From Proteobacteria bacterium ST_bin11 (lineage in GTDB: Bacteria > Pseudomonadota > Gammaproteobacteria > Methylococcales > Methylomonadaceae), in the NCBI GenBank assembly GCA_002083615.1, contig MSXO01000018.1:9948-73947 (forward strand): a stretch of 64,000 nucleotides of DNA. Direction: 5' to 3'. The notes under the pieces were generated by a model. That model was not told the origin of the DNA, did not search any database, and was given only the letters and a program-made list of their open reading frames with translations. Below are positions 1-8,693 of the stretch, piece after piece. Position numbers and translations under genes: made by a program. Positions within the stretch are counted from its first letter, which is position 1. Every line of letters begins with the position of its first letter.

Positions 1-693
1 GCCGGCTAACTGCGCTTGCAAAATCACCGCTTTATTCCAATCAGGTTGAATCAGCAGTGCTTGACTGACTTTCTGCTGGGCCAACTCATTATTTTGCAAA
101 ACCGACGCCAGCACAGCTTGCAGGAAAAATACGCTCGCCTGGTTAGGATTTTCAAGCGCCAACTCTTCCAACACGTCGTAAGTGAACTGAGTGCGACCTT
201 CTTTTTCCATCAATTTGGTCATTTCCAGCACACCCGCCTCAAAACCAGCAGGGTCGTCAGCCAGCATCGCATTGAGATTTTCGACAGCCGCTTTCTGATC
301 TGAATTTTTGATCGCCAGTAACACGGCAAACTTTCTCGCGGCCAAATTTTTACCGTCTTTGGCAAGCCAAACCGTCAAAGCTTCTCGCGTACGCTGCTCA
401 TCTTTCAAAAACAGACCAATTTTGACCGCCCGCTCAGCGATCCTTGGGTCATCAACACGCTTAGCGGCTTGAAGGTACGCATCCATGGCCAAATGATACT
501 GATTGCGCTGCCCTGCCAATTCGGCGGCCATCAGTAAATACAGCACTTCTTCGTCGATCACCGTATTGCGGTTAACTCTGCTTTCCAAACCCTCCGGCTT
601 GGCAGGCAAACCTTCTACGTCAGACTCTTTCTCAGGCGAAACAGCGCACCCTGACATCGATAACAACATTGCTATGGCTATCCATCTTTTCAT
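1..693 (-). CDS. TPR-repeat lipoprotein, 3' part outside window
   Basis: The minus strand is open from an ATG at 693 to the window edge (231 codons, no stop), so the C-terminus lies outside the window. The N-terminus is a lipoprotein signal: basic start, hydrophobic stretch, then lipobox MSGC. The rest is helical and alanine/leucine-rich with TPR-like pairs such as YLLMAAELAGQRNQYHLAMD and ALENPNQASVFFLQAVLAS. A TPR protein divergent from hemA is the arrangement known in Pseudomonas and other gammaproteobacteria. It is probably an outer-membrane or periplasmic scaffold; its partner is unknown. Confidence 0.8.
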   Translation of the reverse strand, partial: MKRWIAIAMLLSMSGCAVSPEKESDVEGLPAKPEGLESRVNRNTVIDEEVLYLLMAAELAGQRNQYHLAMDAYLQAAKRVDDPRIAERAVKIGLFLKDEQRTREALTVWLAKDGKNLAARKFAVLLAIKNSDQKAAVENLNAMLADDPAGFEAGVLEMTKLMEKEGRTQFTYDVLEELALENPNQASVFFLQAVLASVLQNNELAQQKVSQALLIQPDWNKAVILQAQLAG

Positions 694-777
694 GCAATCA
701 ATTGACCCACTTTTGAAAAACTATTGATGATAGATTACCAGAAAAACCCCCTAAATCAGATTGTCGTTTCATTGAAT

Positions 778-806
778 TTGGACAAACACACCTCAATCCT
801 TAAAAT
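778..806 (+). promoter_or_regulatory. sigma-70 type promoter of hemA
   Basis: TTGGAC (778-783) and TAAAAT (801-806) are separated by 17 bp, a good match to a housekeeping promoter. It would start transcription near 813, about 27 bases before the hemA ATG. Confidence 0.6.
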
Positions 807-839
807 AGTGCACTTTTATTGTGCTATTGTTCGTAAACG

Positions 840-2090
840 ATGACTCTTCTTGCCGTAGGGATTAATTACAATACAGCGCCGGTCGCGATTCGCGAACGTT
901 TGGCGTTCCCGACGGAAATGCTCGATAACACATTAAGAAATTTGTGGAATGTGCGCGAAATCAGTGAGGCAGCCATCCTGTCAACTTGCAACCGCACCGA
1001 ATTTTACTACCAGGCCGACAGCGACAATCAGTCCTTGTTGGTAGAGTGGATAGCCGATAACAAGCAACTCAGGCCTGCGGACTTTACCCCCTATCTTTAT
1101 AGTTATAAAGACAGCCAATCGATAAGACACATGTTCCGAGTGGCTTGCGGCCTGGATTCGATGATACTCGGCGAACCGCAAATTCTCGGCCAAATGAAAA
1201 ACGCCTATCATGCCGCTTCACAAGCTGGCACCTTAGGCCGAAATCTCAGCAAGTTATTTCAACACACCTTTTCCGCCGCCAAAAAAGTCCGCACCGACAC
1301 AGCCATCGGCTCCAGCCCAGTGTCGGTGGCATTTGCCGCAGTGCAACTGGCCCAACAGATTTTCGACAAACTCAGCGAACAAACTGCGCTACTGATAGGT
1401 GCCGGCGAGACCATAGAACTCACCGCACGCCATCTTTATCAGCATGGTATCGGTCGGATCATCATTGCCAACCGCACTTACGACAAGGCCCACGCCTTAG
1501 CGATGCAATTCAACGGCTACGCGATTAATTTGGCGGAACTGCCAAATCATTTGGCGGAGGCCGACATCGTGGTGTCATCCACCGCCAGCCAACTGCCGAT
1601 TCTCGGCAAGGGCCGCGTGGAAAGCGCGATCAAAATCCGCAAGCACAAACCCATGTTCATGGTTGATCTGGCCGTACCGCGCGATATCGAGGCAGAAGTT
1701 GCGCAGTTACGCGACGTTTATCTTTACACCGTCGATGACCTACAAAACACTGTCAATCAAAACATGGACTCGCGCCGCCGCGCCGCCGAGCAGGCCGAAG
1801 AAATTATCGACACCCAAGTCGAACACTTTATGGCCTGGCTCCGCTCCCAAGGCGCCCAGGAAACCATCCGCGACTACCGCACGCAGGCAGAGCAGACTCG
1901 CGACGAAGCCTTGCAAAGAGCACTGGCCCAACTCAACAGCGGCGCAGCAGCCGACGAGGTCTTACAGCGCCTAGCGCACACCTTGACCAATAAACTGATT
2001 CATACGCCCTGCGCACAATTACGCGAAGCAGGCGCTAACGAACGCCACGACCTCATCTCCGCTTCCCGCGAAATTTTCAAATTACGTTAA
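840..2090 (+). CDS. hemA: Glutamyl-tRNA reductase
   Basis: Reduces glutamyl-tRNA(Glu) to glutamate-1-semialdehyde, the first committed step of C5-pathway tetrapyrrole synthesis. The 416 residues match the usual family length. The catalytic cysteine is C50 in STCNRTEFY. Also visible are the substrate-domain motif GLDSMILGEPQILGQ, the NADPH-binding GAGET near residue 190, and a C-terminal helical dimerisation domain. It is the first gene of a tight operon with prfA (7 bp gap). Little ribosome-site signal precedes the ATG at 840, but no better in-frame start exists. In enterobacteria hemA is also followed by prfA and prmC. Confidence 0.97.
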   Translation: MTLLAVGINYNTAPVAIRERLAFPTEMLDNTLRNLWNVREISEAAILSTCNRTEFYYQADSDNQSLLVEWIADNKQLRPADFTPYLYSYKDSQSIRHMFRVACGLDSMILGEPQILGQMKNAYHAASQAGTLGRNLSKLFQHTFSAAKKVRTDTAIGSSPVSVAFAAVQLAQQIFDKLSEQTALLIGAGETIELTARHLYQHGIGRIIIANRTYDKAHALAMQFNGYAINLAELPNHLAEADIVVSSTASQLPILGKGRVESAIKIRKHKPMFMVDLAVPRDIEAEVAQLRDVYLYTVDDLQNTVNQNMDSRRRAAEQAEEIIDTQVEHFMAWLRSQGAQETIRDYRTQAEQTRDEALQRALAQLNSGAAADEVLQRLAHTLTNKLIHTPCAQLREAGANERHDLISASREIFKLR

Positions 2091-2097
2091 CCACTCA

Positions 2098-3183
2098 ATG
2101 AAACCCTCGATACAAACCAAACTGGAAAACCTCGGCGAACGCTTCGAAGAAATCACCGCCCTGCTGTCGCAACCTGAAGTGCAAAGCAATCAAAACCAAT
2201 TTCGCAGTCTAAGCCAAGAATACGCACAGATCGAGCCGCTCGTCGCGTGCTACAAAACTTATCAAGACAACGAAGCCAATCTGATTTCGGCGCAAGAAAT
2301 GGCCAAGGACAGCGACCCTGAGCTCCGGGAAATGGCTAAAGAAGAAGTACAAGCCGCCGAAGCGCAACGCGAGGCCTTGGTACAAGAACTACAAATTCTG
2401 CTGTTACCCAAAGACCCCAACGACAACCGCAACGTGTTCCTAGAAGTACGCGCCGGCACCGGCGGCGACGAAGCGGCGATTTTTTCCGGCGACTTGGCAC
2501 GCATGTATCAGCGCTATGCGGAAAGACAAGGCTGGGGCACAGAAATTATTAACGAAAATCGCGGCGAGCACGGCGGCTTCAAAGAGGTCATCATGCGCAT
2601 CAGCGGCCAGAACGTCTACTCGCAACTCAAATTTGAGTCAGGCACGCACCGCGTCCAACGCGTGCCGGAAACCGAATCCCAAGGCCGCGTGCATACCTCG
2701 GCGTGTACCGTGGCGATCATGCCCGAAGTTGATGCAGTCGATGAAATTGACATCAACCCGGCGGATTTGCGCGTCGACACCTTCCGGGCCTCCGGCGCCG
2801 GCGGCCAGCACGTCAACCGCACCGAGTCAGCCATCCGCATCACGCATATTCCTTCCGGTGTGGTGGTGGAATGCCAAGACGAACGCTCGCAGCATAAGAA
2901 CCGCGCCCGAGCCATGTCGGTATTGCAAGCGCGCTTAATGTCCGCCGCTCAAGAAAAACAACATGCCGAACAATCGGAAAGTCGCAAATTGCAAGTGGGC
3001 AGCGGCGACCGCTCCGAACGCATCCGCACCTACAACTACCCGCAGGGCCGGCTCACCGATCATCGGATTAATCTCACGCTGTATAAGCTGGAAGAAATCA
3101 TGGAAGGCGGTTTGGAACACGTCATTCAACCTTTGATTCATGAACATCAAGCGGAATTGCTTACTCAGCTGGGCAATGTCTGA
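2098..3183 (+). CDS. prfA: Peptide chain release factor 1
   Basis: Recognises UAA and UAG stop codons and triggers peptide release. The 361 residues include the catalytic GGQ at 235-237 (SGAGGQHVNR), whose glutamine is methylated by PrmC, the product of the next gene. The codon-reading tripeptide is PET at 190-192, in the place of the PAT/PVT of class-1 RF1. The order hemA-prfA-prmC is conserved in gammaproteobacteria. The 3' end overlaps the likely prmC start by 8 bp, which suggests translational coupling. Confidence 0.97.
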   Translation: MKPSIQTKLENLGERFEEITALLSQPEVQSNQNQFRSLSQEYAQIEPLVACYKTYQDNEANLISAQEMAKDSDPELREMAKEEVQAAEAQREALVQELQILLLPKDPNDNRNVFLEVRAGTGGDEAAIFSGDLARMYQRYAERQGWGTEIINENRGEHGGFKEVIMRISGQNVYSQLKFESGTHRVQRVPETESQGRVHTSACTVAIMPEVDAVDEIDINPADLRVDTFRASGAGGQHVNRTESAIRITHIPSGVVVECQDERSQHKNRARAMSVLQARLMSAAQEKQHAEQSESRKLQVGSGDRSERIRTYNYPQGRLTDHRINLTLYKLEEIMEGGLEHVIQPLIHEHQAELLTQLGNV

Positions 3184-4069
3184 GCAAGCAGTCGGAGAGA
3201 GTTTGCTCAGACAGACAAGCCCCAGCAATTCGATTCAGAGCCTGCTAAGCAAAGCAAACCAACAGCTTCTTAGCGCATCCGAAACACCAATGCTTGATGC
3301 GGAAGTGTTGCTCTGCCATTGCCTCGACAAAAACCGCTCGTTTCTGCGGGCTTGGCCGGAGCATCAACCTAGCGGTCAGGAACTCACCCGGTTTACATCG
3401 CTAATAGATCAACGCTCGCAAGGTACACCGCTTGCCTATTTAACTGGCCAACGCGAATTTTGGTCGCGCAATTTCAAAGTCAGCTCCGCTGTGTTGATTC
3501 CTAGGCCAGACACGGAATTGCTGGTAGAACTCTGCCTCAAGTTACTACCCGTCGGCCAGTCCTGCAAAATCATCGACCTCGGCACCGGCTCAGGCATCGT
3601 TGCCATCACCCTGGCCGCCGAACGACCGCTGGCCAACGTGTTTGCCAGCGACCTAAGTACGGCGGCTTTAGACATTGCCCACTATAATGCGGCGCAACTC
3701 ACCAACGGTAATATCAGTTTTCGGCAATCGAATTGGTTCGACAGCATCTCAGAAGACAGCTTCGATCTTATAGTCAGCAACCCGCCCTACATCGCGGAGC
3801 ATGACCCACATTTAAGTGAAGGCGACCTACGCTTCGAACCCAGTAGCGCATTGATCAGCCCCAATAACGGGCTACAAGATATTCGCCAGATTGCCGAACA
3901 AGCGCGTCTTCGCTTACAAGACAAGGGGCGATTGTTGGTCGAACACGGCTACAATCAACAAACCGAGGTACAAACCATTTTTCACGAACTTGGCTATCAA
4001 CACGTCAACACGCATGCCGACTTATCCGGCAATCCTCGGGTGACATCAGGAATTTGGAACACACCATGA
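3176..4069 (+). CDS. prmC: Release factor glutamine N5-methyltransferase
   Basis: SAM-dependent methyltransferase that modifies the GGQ glutamine of RF1 and RF2. It shows SAM motif I (DLGTGSGIVAI) and the catalytic NPPY motif (VSNPPYIAEH), with the family's helical N-terminal substrate domain. I place the start at ATG 3176 (298 aa), overlapping prfA by 8 bp; an upstream in-frame start at 3140 would add an atypical leader inside prfA. It ends in an ATGA overlap with the next gene. Confidence 0.95.
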   Translation: MSEQAVGESLLRQTSPSNSIQSLLSKANQQLLSASETPMLDAEVLLCHCLDKNRSFLRAWPEHQPSGQELTRFTSLIDQRSQGTPLAYLTGQREFWSRNFKVSSAVLIPRPDTELLVELCLKLLPVGQSCKIIDLGTGSGIVAITLAAERPLANVFASDLSTAALDIAHYNAAQLTNGNISFRQSNWFDSISEDSFDLIVSNPPYIAEHDPHLSEGDLRFEPSSALISPNNGLQDIRQIAEQARLRLQDKGRLLVEHGYNQQTEVQTIFHELGYQHVNTHADLSGNPRVTSGIWNTP

Positions 4070-4488
4070 ACCACAGTGACATTTCTTTACCGCGCAAACT
4101 CACCAACCAATTGCTGCACTTGGCGCAATTATCGCCGGAAACCGAGGTTTGCGGCCTGATTGGCGCGGATAAACAGGGCATGCCGGTCAGCTGTTATCCG
4201 GTAGACAATAGCGCTAGCACGCCACAGACCCGCTTCCTGTTGGACGCCAGCCAGCAAATCGAGGCGATGCGCCAGATCCGTGATAAAGGCGAATCCCTTT
4301 TTGCAATTTACCACTCGCACCCACATAGCCCGGCCCAACCCTCGCCAACCGACATCCAAGAAGCCAGTTACCCGGATGCCTTGCATCTGATTATTTCCTT
4401 GAACACCAAAGGCGTGCTGGAACTGCGAGGCTTTAAAATTGCCGGGCAGAACGTAGAAGAATTGGCCCTGAATTTGATTGAAGCTTAA
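4066..4488 (+). CDS. JAMM/MPN-domain metalloprotease family protein
   Basis: 140 residues. The zinc-binding JAMM signature is present: an upstream glutamate (ETEVCGLIG) and then HSHPHSPAQPSPTD, which fits H-x-H-x7-S-x2-D. Bacterial relatives act as isopeptidases or desulfurases that release C-terminal tails from ubiquitin-like sulfur carriers or cysteine from modified carriers; the substrate here cannot be told. The ATG at 4066 overlaps the prmC stop (ATGA), so it is the last gene of the hemA operon. An in-frame upstream ATG at 4054 is less likely. Confidence 0.8.
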   Translation: MNHSDISLPRKLTNQLLHLAQLSPETEVCGLIGADKQGMPVSCYPVDNSASTPQTRFLLDASQQIEAMRQIRDKGESLFAIYHSHPHSPAQPSPTDIQEASYPDALHLIISLNTKGVLELRGFKIAGQNVEELALNLIEA

Positions 4489-4580
4489 TACACATGAAGT
4501 AACCGCCCCCTGGCCGAGATAGGGCACTACGGCGTTAAACTTGGCGACCAAGGGCCGTTCCTGTAACACTACAGTAACGA

Positions 4581-5519
4581 TCAATGCTCCCAGGAGGCAG
4601 CGTCTTCGATAGGTTCGAGATGAGTGTCGATATCGATGTTGTCGAACTTGTCTTTGATCTGCCCTTCTATGGTTTCCAGCAAATCATGGCCCTGCTGCAC
4701 CGTCCAGCCGCCCGGCACCAACACATGCACTGACATGAAGCGCCGAGCGCCGGCGTAACGAGTCCGCAGCGCATGATAAGCAATGCCGTCGCTAACCACA
4801 TACGCTTCCAGCACTGCGACAATTTCGGCTATTTCCGCAGCGGATAGCGCTTCGTCCAGCAAGCCAGCCACGGTCCTGCGAATCAATTGCAAACCAGCCC
4901 AAACGATATTCAAAGCCACCCCAATGGCGATGATCGGATCGAGGATTTCCCAACCCGTCAGCCCCAAGTCTTTAGCAAACAGCAAGCTGGCTTCGAAGCG
5001 ATTGGCCACGGAGATAATGGCGATACCCACCAAAATCCCGACCGTGGTCCAGACATCGGTCATCAAATGCTTGCCGTCGGCTTCCAGGGTAATCGATTGC
5101 CGGCGCCGACCTACACCAATCAGCACTCTGGCAACCGTCAGATTAATCAATGACGCGAACACCGAAACGGCGATGCCCAGATCAAGCTGCTGCAAAACCA
5201 CCGGATTCCAGAGCCGCTCCCAGGCCGCATAACCGATGCTAAAGGCCGCTAACAAAATCATGATGCCTTCTGCACCGCTAGAGAAATATTCGATTTTTTC
5301 ATGCCCGTAAGCGTGGTTATCGTCCGGCGGTCGCGCCGAAATAGTCAACACAACCAGCATGATGATCGCGGCCACCAAGTTGATCACCGACTCCATGGCG
5401 TCGGACAATAAACCGACCGACCCGGTCAACCAATAGGCATAACTTTTTAAGGCAATGGTACTGACCGCTGCGGCAATGGATAGCCAACCGAATCGGGCCA
5501 AGGATTGTTGTTCATTCAT
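4581..5519 (-). CDS. Cation diffusion facilitator metal efflux transporter
   Basis: 312 residues, FieF-like. Inner-membrane H+ antiporter exporting divalent metal (Zn or Fe(II)). The metal-site motifs are SDAMES in membrane segment 2 and HLMTDV in segment 5, with the HAYGHEKIEYFSS signature between segments 2 and 3. About six membrane segments are followed by a cytoplasmic ferredoxin-like metal-binding domain from about residue 215. Monocistronic and convergent with the hemA operon. Which metal it carries cannot be decided. Confidence 0.9.
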   Translation of the reverse strand: MNEQQSLARFGWLSIAAAVSTIALKSYAYWLTGSVGLLSDAMESVINLVAAIIMLVVLTISARPPDDNHAYGHEKIEYFSSGAEGIMILLAAFSIGYAAWERLWNPVVLQQLDLGIAVSVFASLINLTVARVLIGVGRRRQSITLEADGKHLMTDVWTTVGILVGIAIISVANRFEASLLFAKDLGLTGWEILDPIIAIGVALNIVWAGLQLIRRTVAGLLDEALSAAEIAEIVAVLEAYVVSDGIAYHALRTRYAGARRFMSVHVLVPGGWTVQQGHDLLETIEGQIKDKFDNIDIDTHLEPIEDAASWEH

Positions 5520-5866
5520 AGCATTGGGATTTGTATAACAGGCCGTTCAGTCTAGCAGACCCATCGATCCCGTACCTGACTGCTAAGCGCAATGGGCAAC
5601 GCGACCGCCAAATCAAAATGCTAGCTTCGGCCCATACTGCGTGCCCTAACTTTTTTAAACCAATTGCCGGTTAATTCTGCCGGCGAGGCTCCGGACCAGG
5701 CATGCCGAGATTTTGTTTTACCTGTTGGCGAATTCAATTTCACTTGGGACAGATGCCAGCCCAATGTTGCGGACAAAAAAAACGCCTCGTTCCCTAGGAA
5801 GCGAGGCGTCTGTTTTTCTAAGTAGACTATTAAATGGCGGCGCAGTCCATTGCACCGCAAAGCGAA
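5520..5866. other. Intergenic region between CDF transporter and porin
   Basis: 347 bases without a credible gene. The side near the porin holds the porin terminator. The side near 5520 should hold the CDF gene promoter, but I see no convincing -35/-10 pair. A 79-codon minus-strand reading frame here runs through the terminator hairpin and was not accepted. Confidence 0.5.
5775..5816 (-). terminator. Rho-independent terminator of porin gene
   Basis: Stem ACGCCTCG / CGAGGCGT (5782-5809) is extended inward by TTCC/GGAA. On the minus strand it is followed by a run of eight T. It lies about 50 bases past the porin stop. A shorter T-run on the plus side makes it possibly bidirectional. Confidence 0.85.
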
Positions 5867-7354
5867 CTAGTAGTTGAACTGCAACTGGGTGCGAATCATG
5901 TCACCACTGGCTTGCTGCAAGAATCCAGCAGCTGTTGTTTGCGTTTGAATGTGGGTCCGATTCATCGTCGAGTAGGCCAATGTTAACTCCAGCGCCTTGC
6001 TAATTTGATACTCGACCCCAGCCTCAACTTCGTCTACAGAGACTCGTGGCGCATTGGTAGCGCCTTTCCAGGCACCATCATAAGTCTGCCATTTTACATA
6101 GGGGATCATAGTGCCTTTGGTTCCGAACACCTCGTCGATTTTGTACATGGCTTGCACGTAACCGCCGTTCAAGTCTTGTCTTTCAATCCTGTTCGCGGAC
6201 GGGTTAAGCGTTGGGCCAGCCCCCCAGTTCCATTCCGCTTGCAAACCAAAAGGTTGCGGGAACAATATAGCGTGCACACCTACACGATCTTCACTGTTGT
6301 CGCGAGCGGTAACAATATTTCCCGAACCAAATCTACTGCTATAAGCCCCACCCGACCGATTAAATCGACCAGATATTGCGTCAGCTCCAATTTCCAAAAC
6401 TTGGCCTCGCATAGCCCTACCCATAAAACCCAAATCGAAAGGGTAAGTCGAGTGAGCAACCAAATACATATCATCATTGGCTTCCGACCTATTGATCGAT
6501 TGCCCGTTATAGACACCCACGCCCAAAACGCCATAGTCACCTGAGGTTTTCAGACCTTTCTTGGTCAGGCTTTTCCAGAGTTTTTGCACGTCGGAGGGGC
6601 TCCAGTAGGCGAACAGACCTAAATCCCGTTCGCTGGGTACGGCACTGTTCAGGGAGTCCGCACGATCCAGAGTCAAGCGATTTTGCGAAGACTGCAGGTT
6701 TTCCCATCCAAATGGCACTTTGGATTGACCGGCACGGATTCGATACTCATGCTCTTTGTCAAACGCGATATCAGCGTAGATATCACGCAATTGGGCAAAA
6801 TGCAGGTCGCCGCCGGTTGTGGTTGCGAAGTCCGGCTGCATGTAAAGGGAAATGTAGTCGTTCATATCCCCTGAGAATACCAACCGTACCCGACGTAACG
6901 AAAAGTTGGTGTTGTTTCCGATGGAACTGTCCCCTACAGACCTAAGTTCAGGCTCACCAGCCACTCGGTCGCCAGTCAAAGGTTGGTTGTAACGCATTTG
7001 GGTATAGCCACGCACACTGATTTTGTTAAACCATTTTTCGTCGTTCTTAGCCCTATCTTCGCGTTGCGCGACGATGTGCTCGTCTAACGCTTTAAGTTCG
7101 TTGGTTTTCAATTCCAGATCTTGCTTGATCTTGTCTATCTCGGCTTTTTGAGCTTGCGTTTCAACTTCAACTTTTTTAGTCGCTGCTTGTTCTTCAACCT
7201 TCTCAAACGAACCCAGCTTGGTTCGACCGGGGCCGGGCTCGGCAAAAATCTGCTTGGTTTTGGAATCAACGTATAAGTCTAGCGCCATCGCCTCAGCGCA
7301 GATTCCGACGCCAAGAGCAGCCGTCATAGCCAAGCTCAGTTTAGAAAGCTTCAT
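5867..7354 (-). CDS. Phosphate-selective porin (OprO/OprP family)
   Basis: 495 residues. A signal peptide (about 1-25, ending AEAMA) is followed by a charged coiled-coil stretch (about 45-100), as in OprP-type trimeric porins, and then a beta-barrel ending in the outer-membrane signature ...LQFNY with terminal aromatic residue. It should carry phosphate or polyphosphate across the outer membrane. I chose ATG 7354, because a Shine-Dalgarno GGAG sits 7 bases upstream; the frame extends one TTG codon further. The Pho box upstream supports regulation by phosphate starvation. Confidence 0.88.
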   Translation of the reverse strand: MKLSKLSLAMTAALGVGICAEAMALDLYVDSKTKQIFAEPGPGRTKLGSFEKVEEQAATKKVEVETQAQKAEIDKIKQDLELKTNELKALDEHIVAQREDRAKNDEKWFNKISVRGYTQMRYNQPLTGDRVAGEPELRSVGDSSIGNNTNFSLRRVRLVFSGDMNDYISLYMQPDFATTTGGDLHFAQLRDIYADIAFDKEHEYRIRAGQSKVPFGWENLQSSQNRLTLDRADSLNSAVPSERDLGLFAYWSPSDVQKLWKSLTKKGLKTSGDYGVLGVGVYNGQSINRSEANDDMYLVAHSTYPFDLGFMGRAMRGQVLEIGADAISGRFNRSGGAYSSRFGSGNIVTARDNSEDRVGVHAILFPQPFGLQAEWNWGAGPTLNPSANRIERQDLNGGYVQAMYKIDEVFGTKGTMIPYVKWQTYDGAWKGATNAPRVSVDEVEAGVEYQISKALELTLAYSTMNRTHIQTQTTAAGFLQQASGDMIRTQLQFNY

Positions 7355-7426
7355 CAAATTTCTCCAGAGTTAAAATAAATCAAGGCATTAACGCAATACC
7401 GCTGCAGGGCTTGCGGTTTTGGAGGA

Positions 7427-7460
7427 ATTGTATGAGGCAAATATGACAGTTTTATGACAA
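7427..7460 (-). promoter_or_regulatory. Pho box and -10 of the porin promoter
   Basis: On the minus strand TTGTCAT and CTGTCAT are separated by AAAA, an almost perfect PhoB direct repeat with 11-bp period (7443-7460). A -10 hexamer TACAAT (7427-7432) follows 10 bases later, the usual geometry where PhoB replaces the -35. The porin ATG is about 70 bases downstream. Confidence 0.85.
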
Positions 7461-7662
7461 TAACAAGCTAAAACCGGGTATCAGTTGTTTTACTGCGACA
7501 ATTTCAGCAGTTTTGCACAAGGCGGCTGGCGTATCGTCAGTGAAAACAGAGGGAAAGCAAAATGATGCGCTGTCAAATTTCTGCAACAGACCAACAGAAA
7601 ATTTAATCGCCTCAGGAACAAAAAAGCTGTTTCAGGCAGCCGTTTGGGAATCTTAGAGGGGT

Positions 7663-8514
7663 TTAAACGGTGGGATAGAACAATTTAAAAATAACTTCGA
7701 ATTCGTCACTGATTTTATCGAGGATGAAACTAATCTGTTCGGGCGTCAAATTCAAAGCGTTCACAGCATGGGCATCGTAAGGGTTTTCGATACGACTCAA
7801 GCAGTTGGCCAGCCTAACCATAGAAGCCAAATCGGTATAAGGACCCATTTGATCGGGAAAGCAATGCAGGCGAATGCTCTCCACAATAACCTCCGGCAAG
7901 TTCCAGAGCTTACACAACTCGGCACCAGCCTGAAAGTGATCGAAGCCAATCACGTTCTGCTCTATGGTCACCTCGTCGTCCACCGCAAGCTGGGCTTGCG
8001 ATTGCATCAACAAGTCTACCTCCCGAGCCAGTACCGGAATCCGCCGATAAAACACCAACTGACCAATATTGTGGATCAAACCACACAGAAACGCGGCTTC
8101 GGCATAGTGCTTGTCGAAATGAATATCCAACTCCCGCGCAATCAACGCGCAGCGCAGATTTCTGGCCCAGAAGTCGTGTATGGAGAAATGCTGGCCGGGT
8201 AAATCGGAAAAGCGTTCGACTATCAAGGTACCCAACACCAAATTCTGCAACTCACGGGTACCAATCAAAGTTATCGCTCTGGCAATCGAACTGACTTGGG
8301 AAGGAAAGCCGTAAAACGCACTGTTGACTATTTTGAGCAGCTTCATCGCCAATGCCGCATCGCCTTCGATCACAAAAGCCGCGTCTTTTGCGGTCTTATT
8401 GGGATCTTCAACTATTTTTTTTAACAAAAAATAGACATTGGGCGGCGAGGCGAGCTGTAAATCACCTCTGAGCAAATCGGCGACGGTCAATGTAGAGGGC
8501 GAGTAAGCTATCAT
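7663..8514 (-). CDS. HDOD-domain signalling protein
   Basis: 283 residues, almost entirely one HDOD domain (about 15-235; motifs IVNSAFYGFP, ARAITLIG, LCGLIHNIGQLVF). HDOD is an HD-fold without the full metal site: here HN replaces HD, so phosphohydrolase activity is unlikely. Members act in signalling, motility and biofilm control, often beside c-di-GMP genes. It is divergent from a GGDEF/EAL gene, with 179 bp between the starts, so the two may be co-regulated. Confidence 0.85.
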   Translation of the reverse strand: MIAYSPSTLTVADLLRGDLQLASPPNVYFLLKKIVEDPNKTAKDAAFVIEGDAALAMKLLKIVNSAFYGFPSQVSSIARAITLIGTRELQNLVLGTLIVERFSDLPGQHFSIHDFWARNLRCALIARELDIHFDKHYAEAAFLCGLIHNIGQLVFYRRIPVLAREVDLLMQSQAQLAVDDEVTIEQNVIGFDHFQAGAELCKLWNLPEVIVESIRLHCFPDQMGPYTDLASMVRLANCLSRIENPYDAHAVNALNLTPEQISFILDKISDEFEVIFKLFYPTV

Positions 8515-8693
8515 CTTTAATTATAAAAAATAAATTTACACCTATACTAAAAACCAATAGCATAGAAATAACATTAAGGGCTGCGCTTAAACCTAGATCA
8601 TTTAAATGAAAATACAAGCTTATTGAATGCCGGCCTGCTCCCCTCCCCATGCTTATAGCTCCCGATTTTATGCCAATACCTGGATGGTATTAG

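Noticed and set aside
5621..5860. 79-codon minus-strand frame downstream of the porin
   Set aside because: It runs through the porin terminator hairpin and has no protein-like features.
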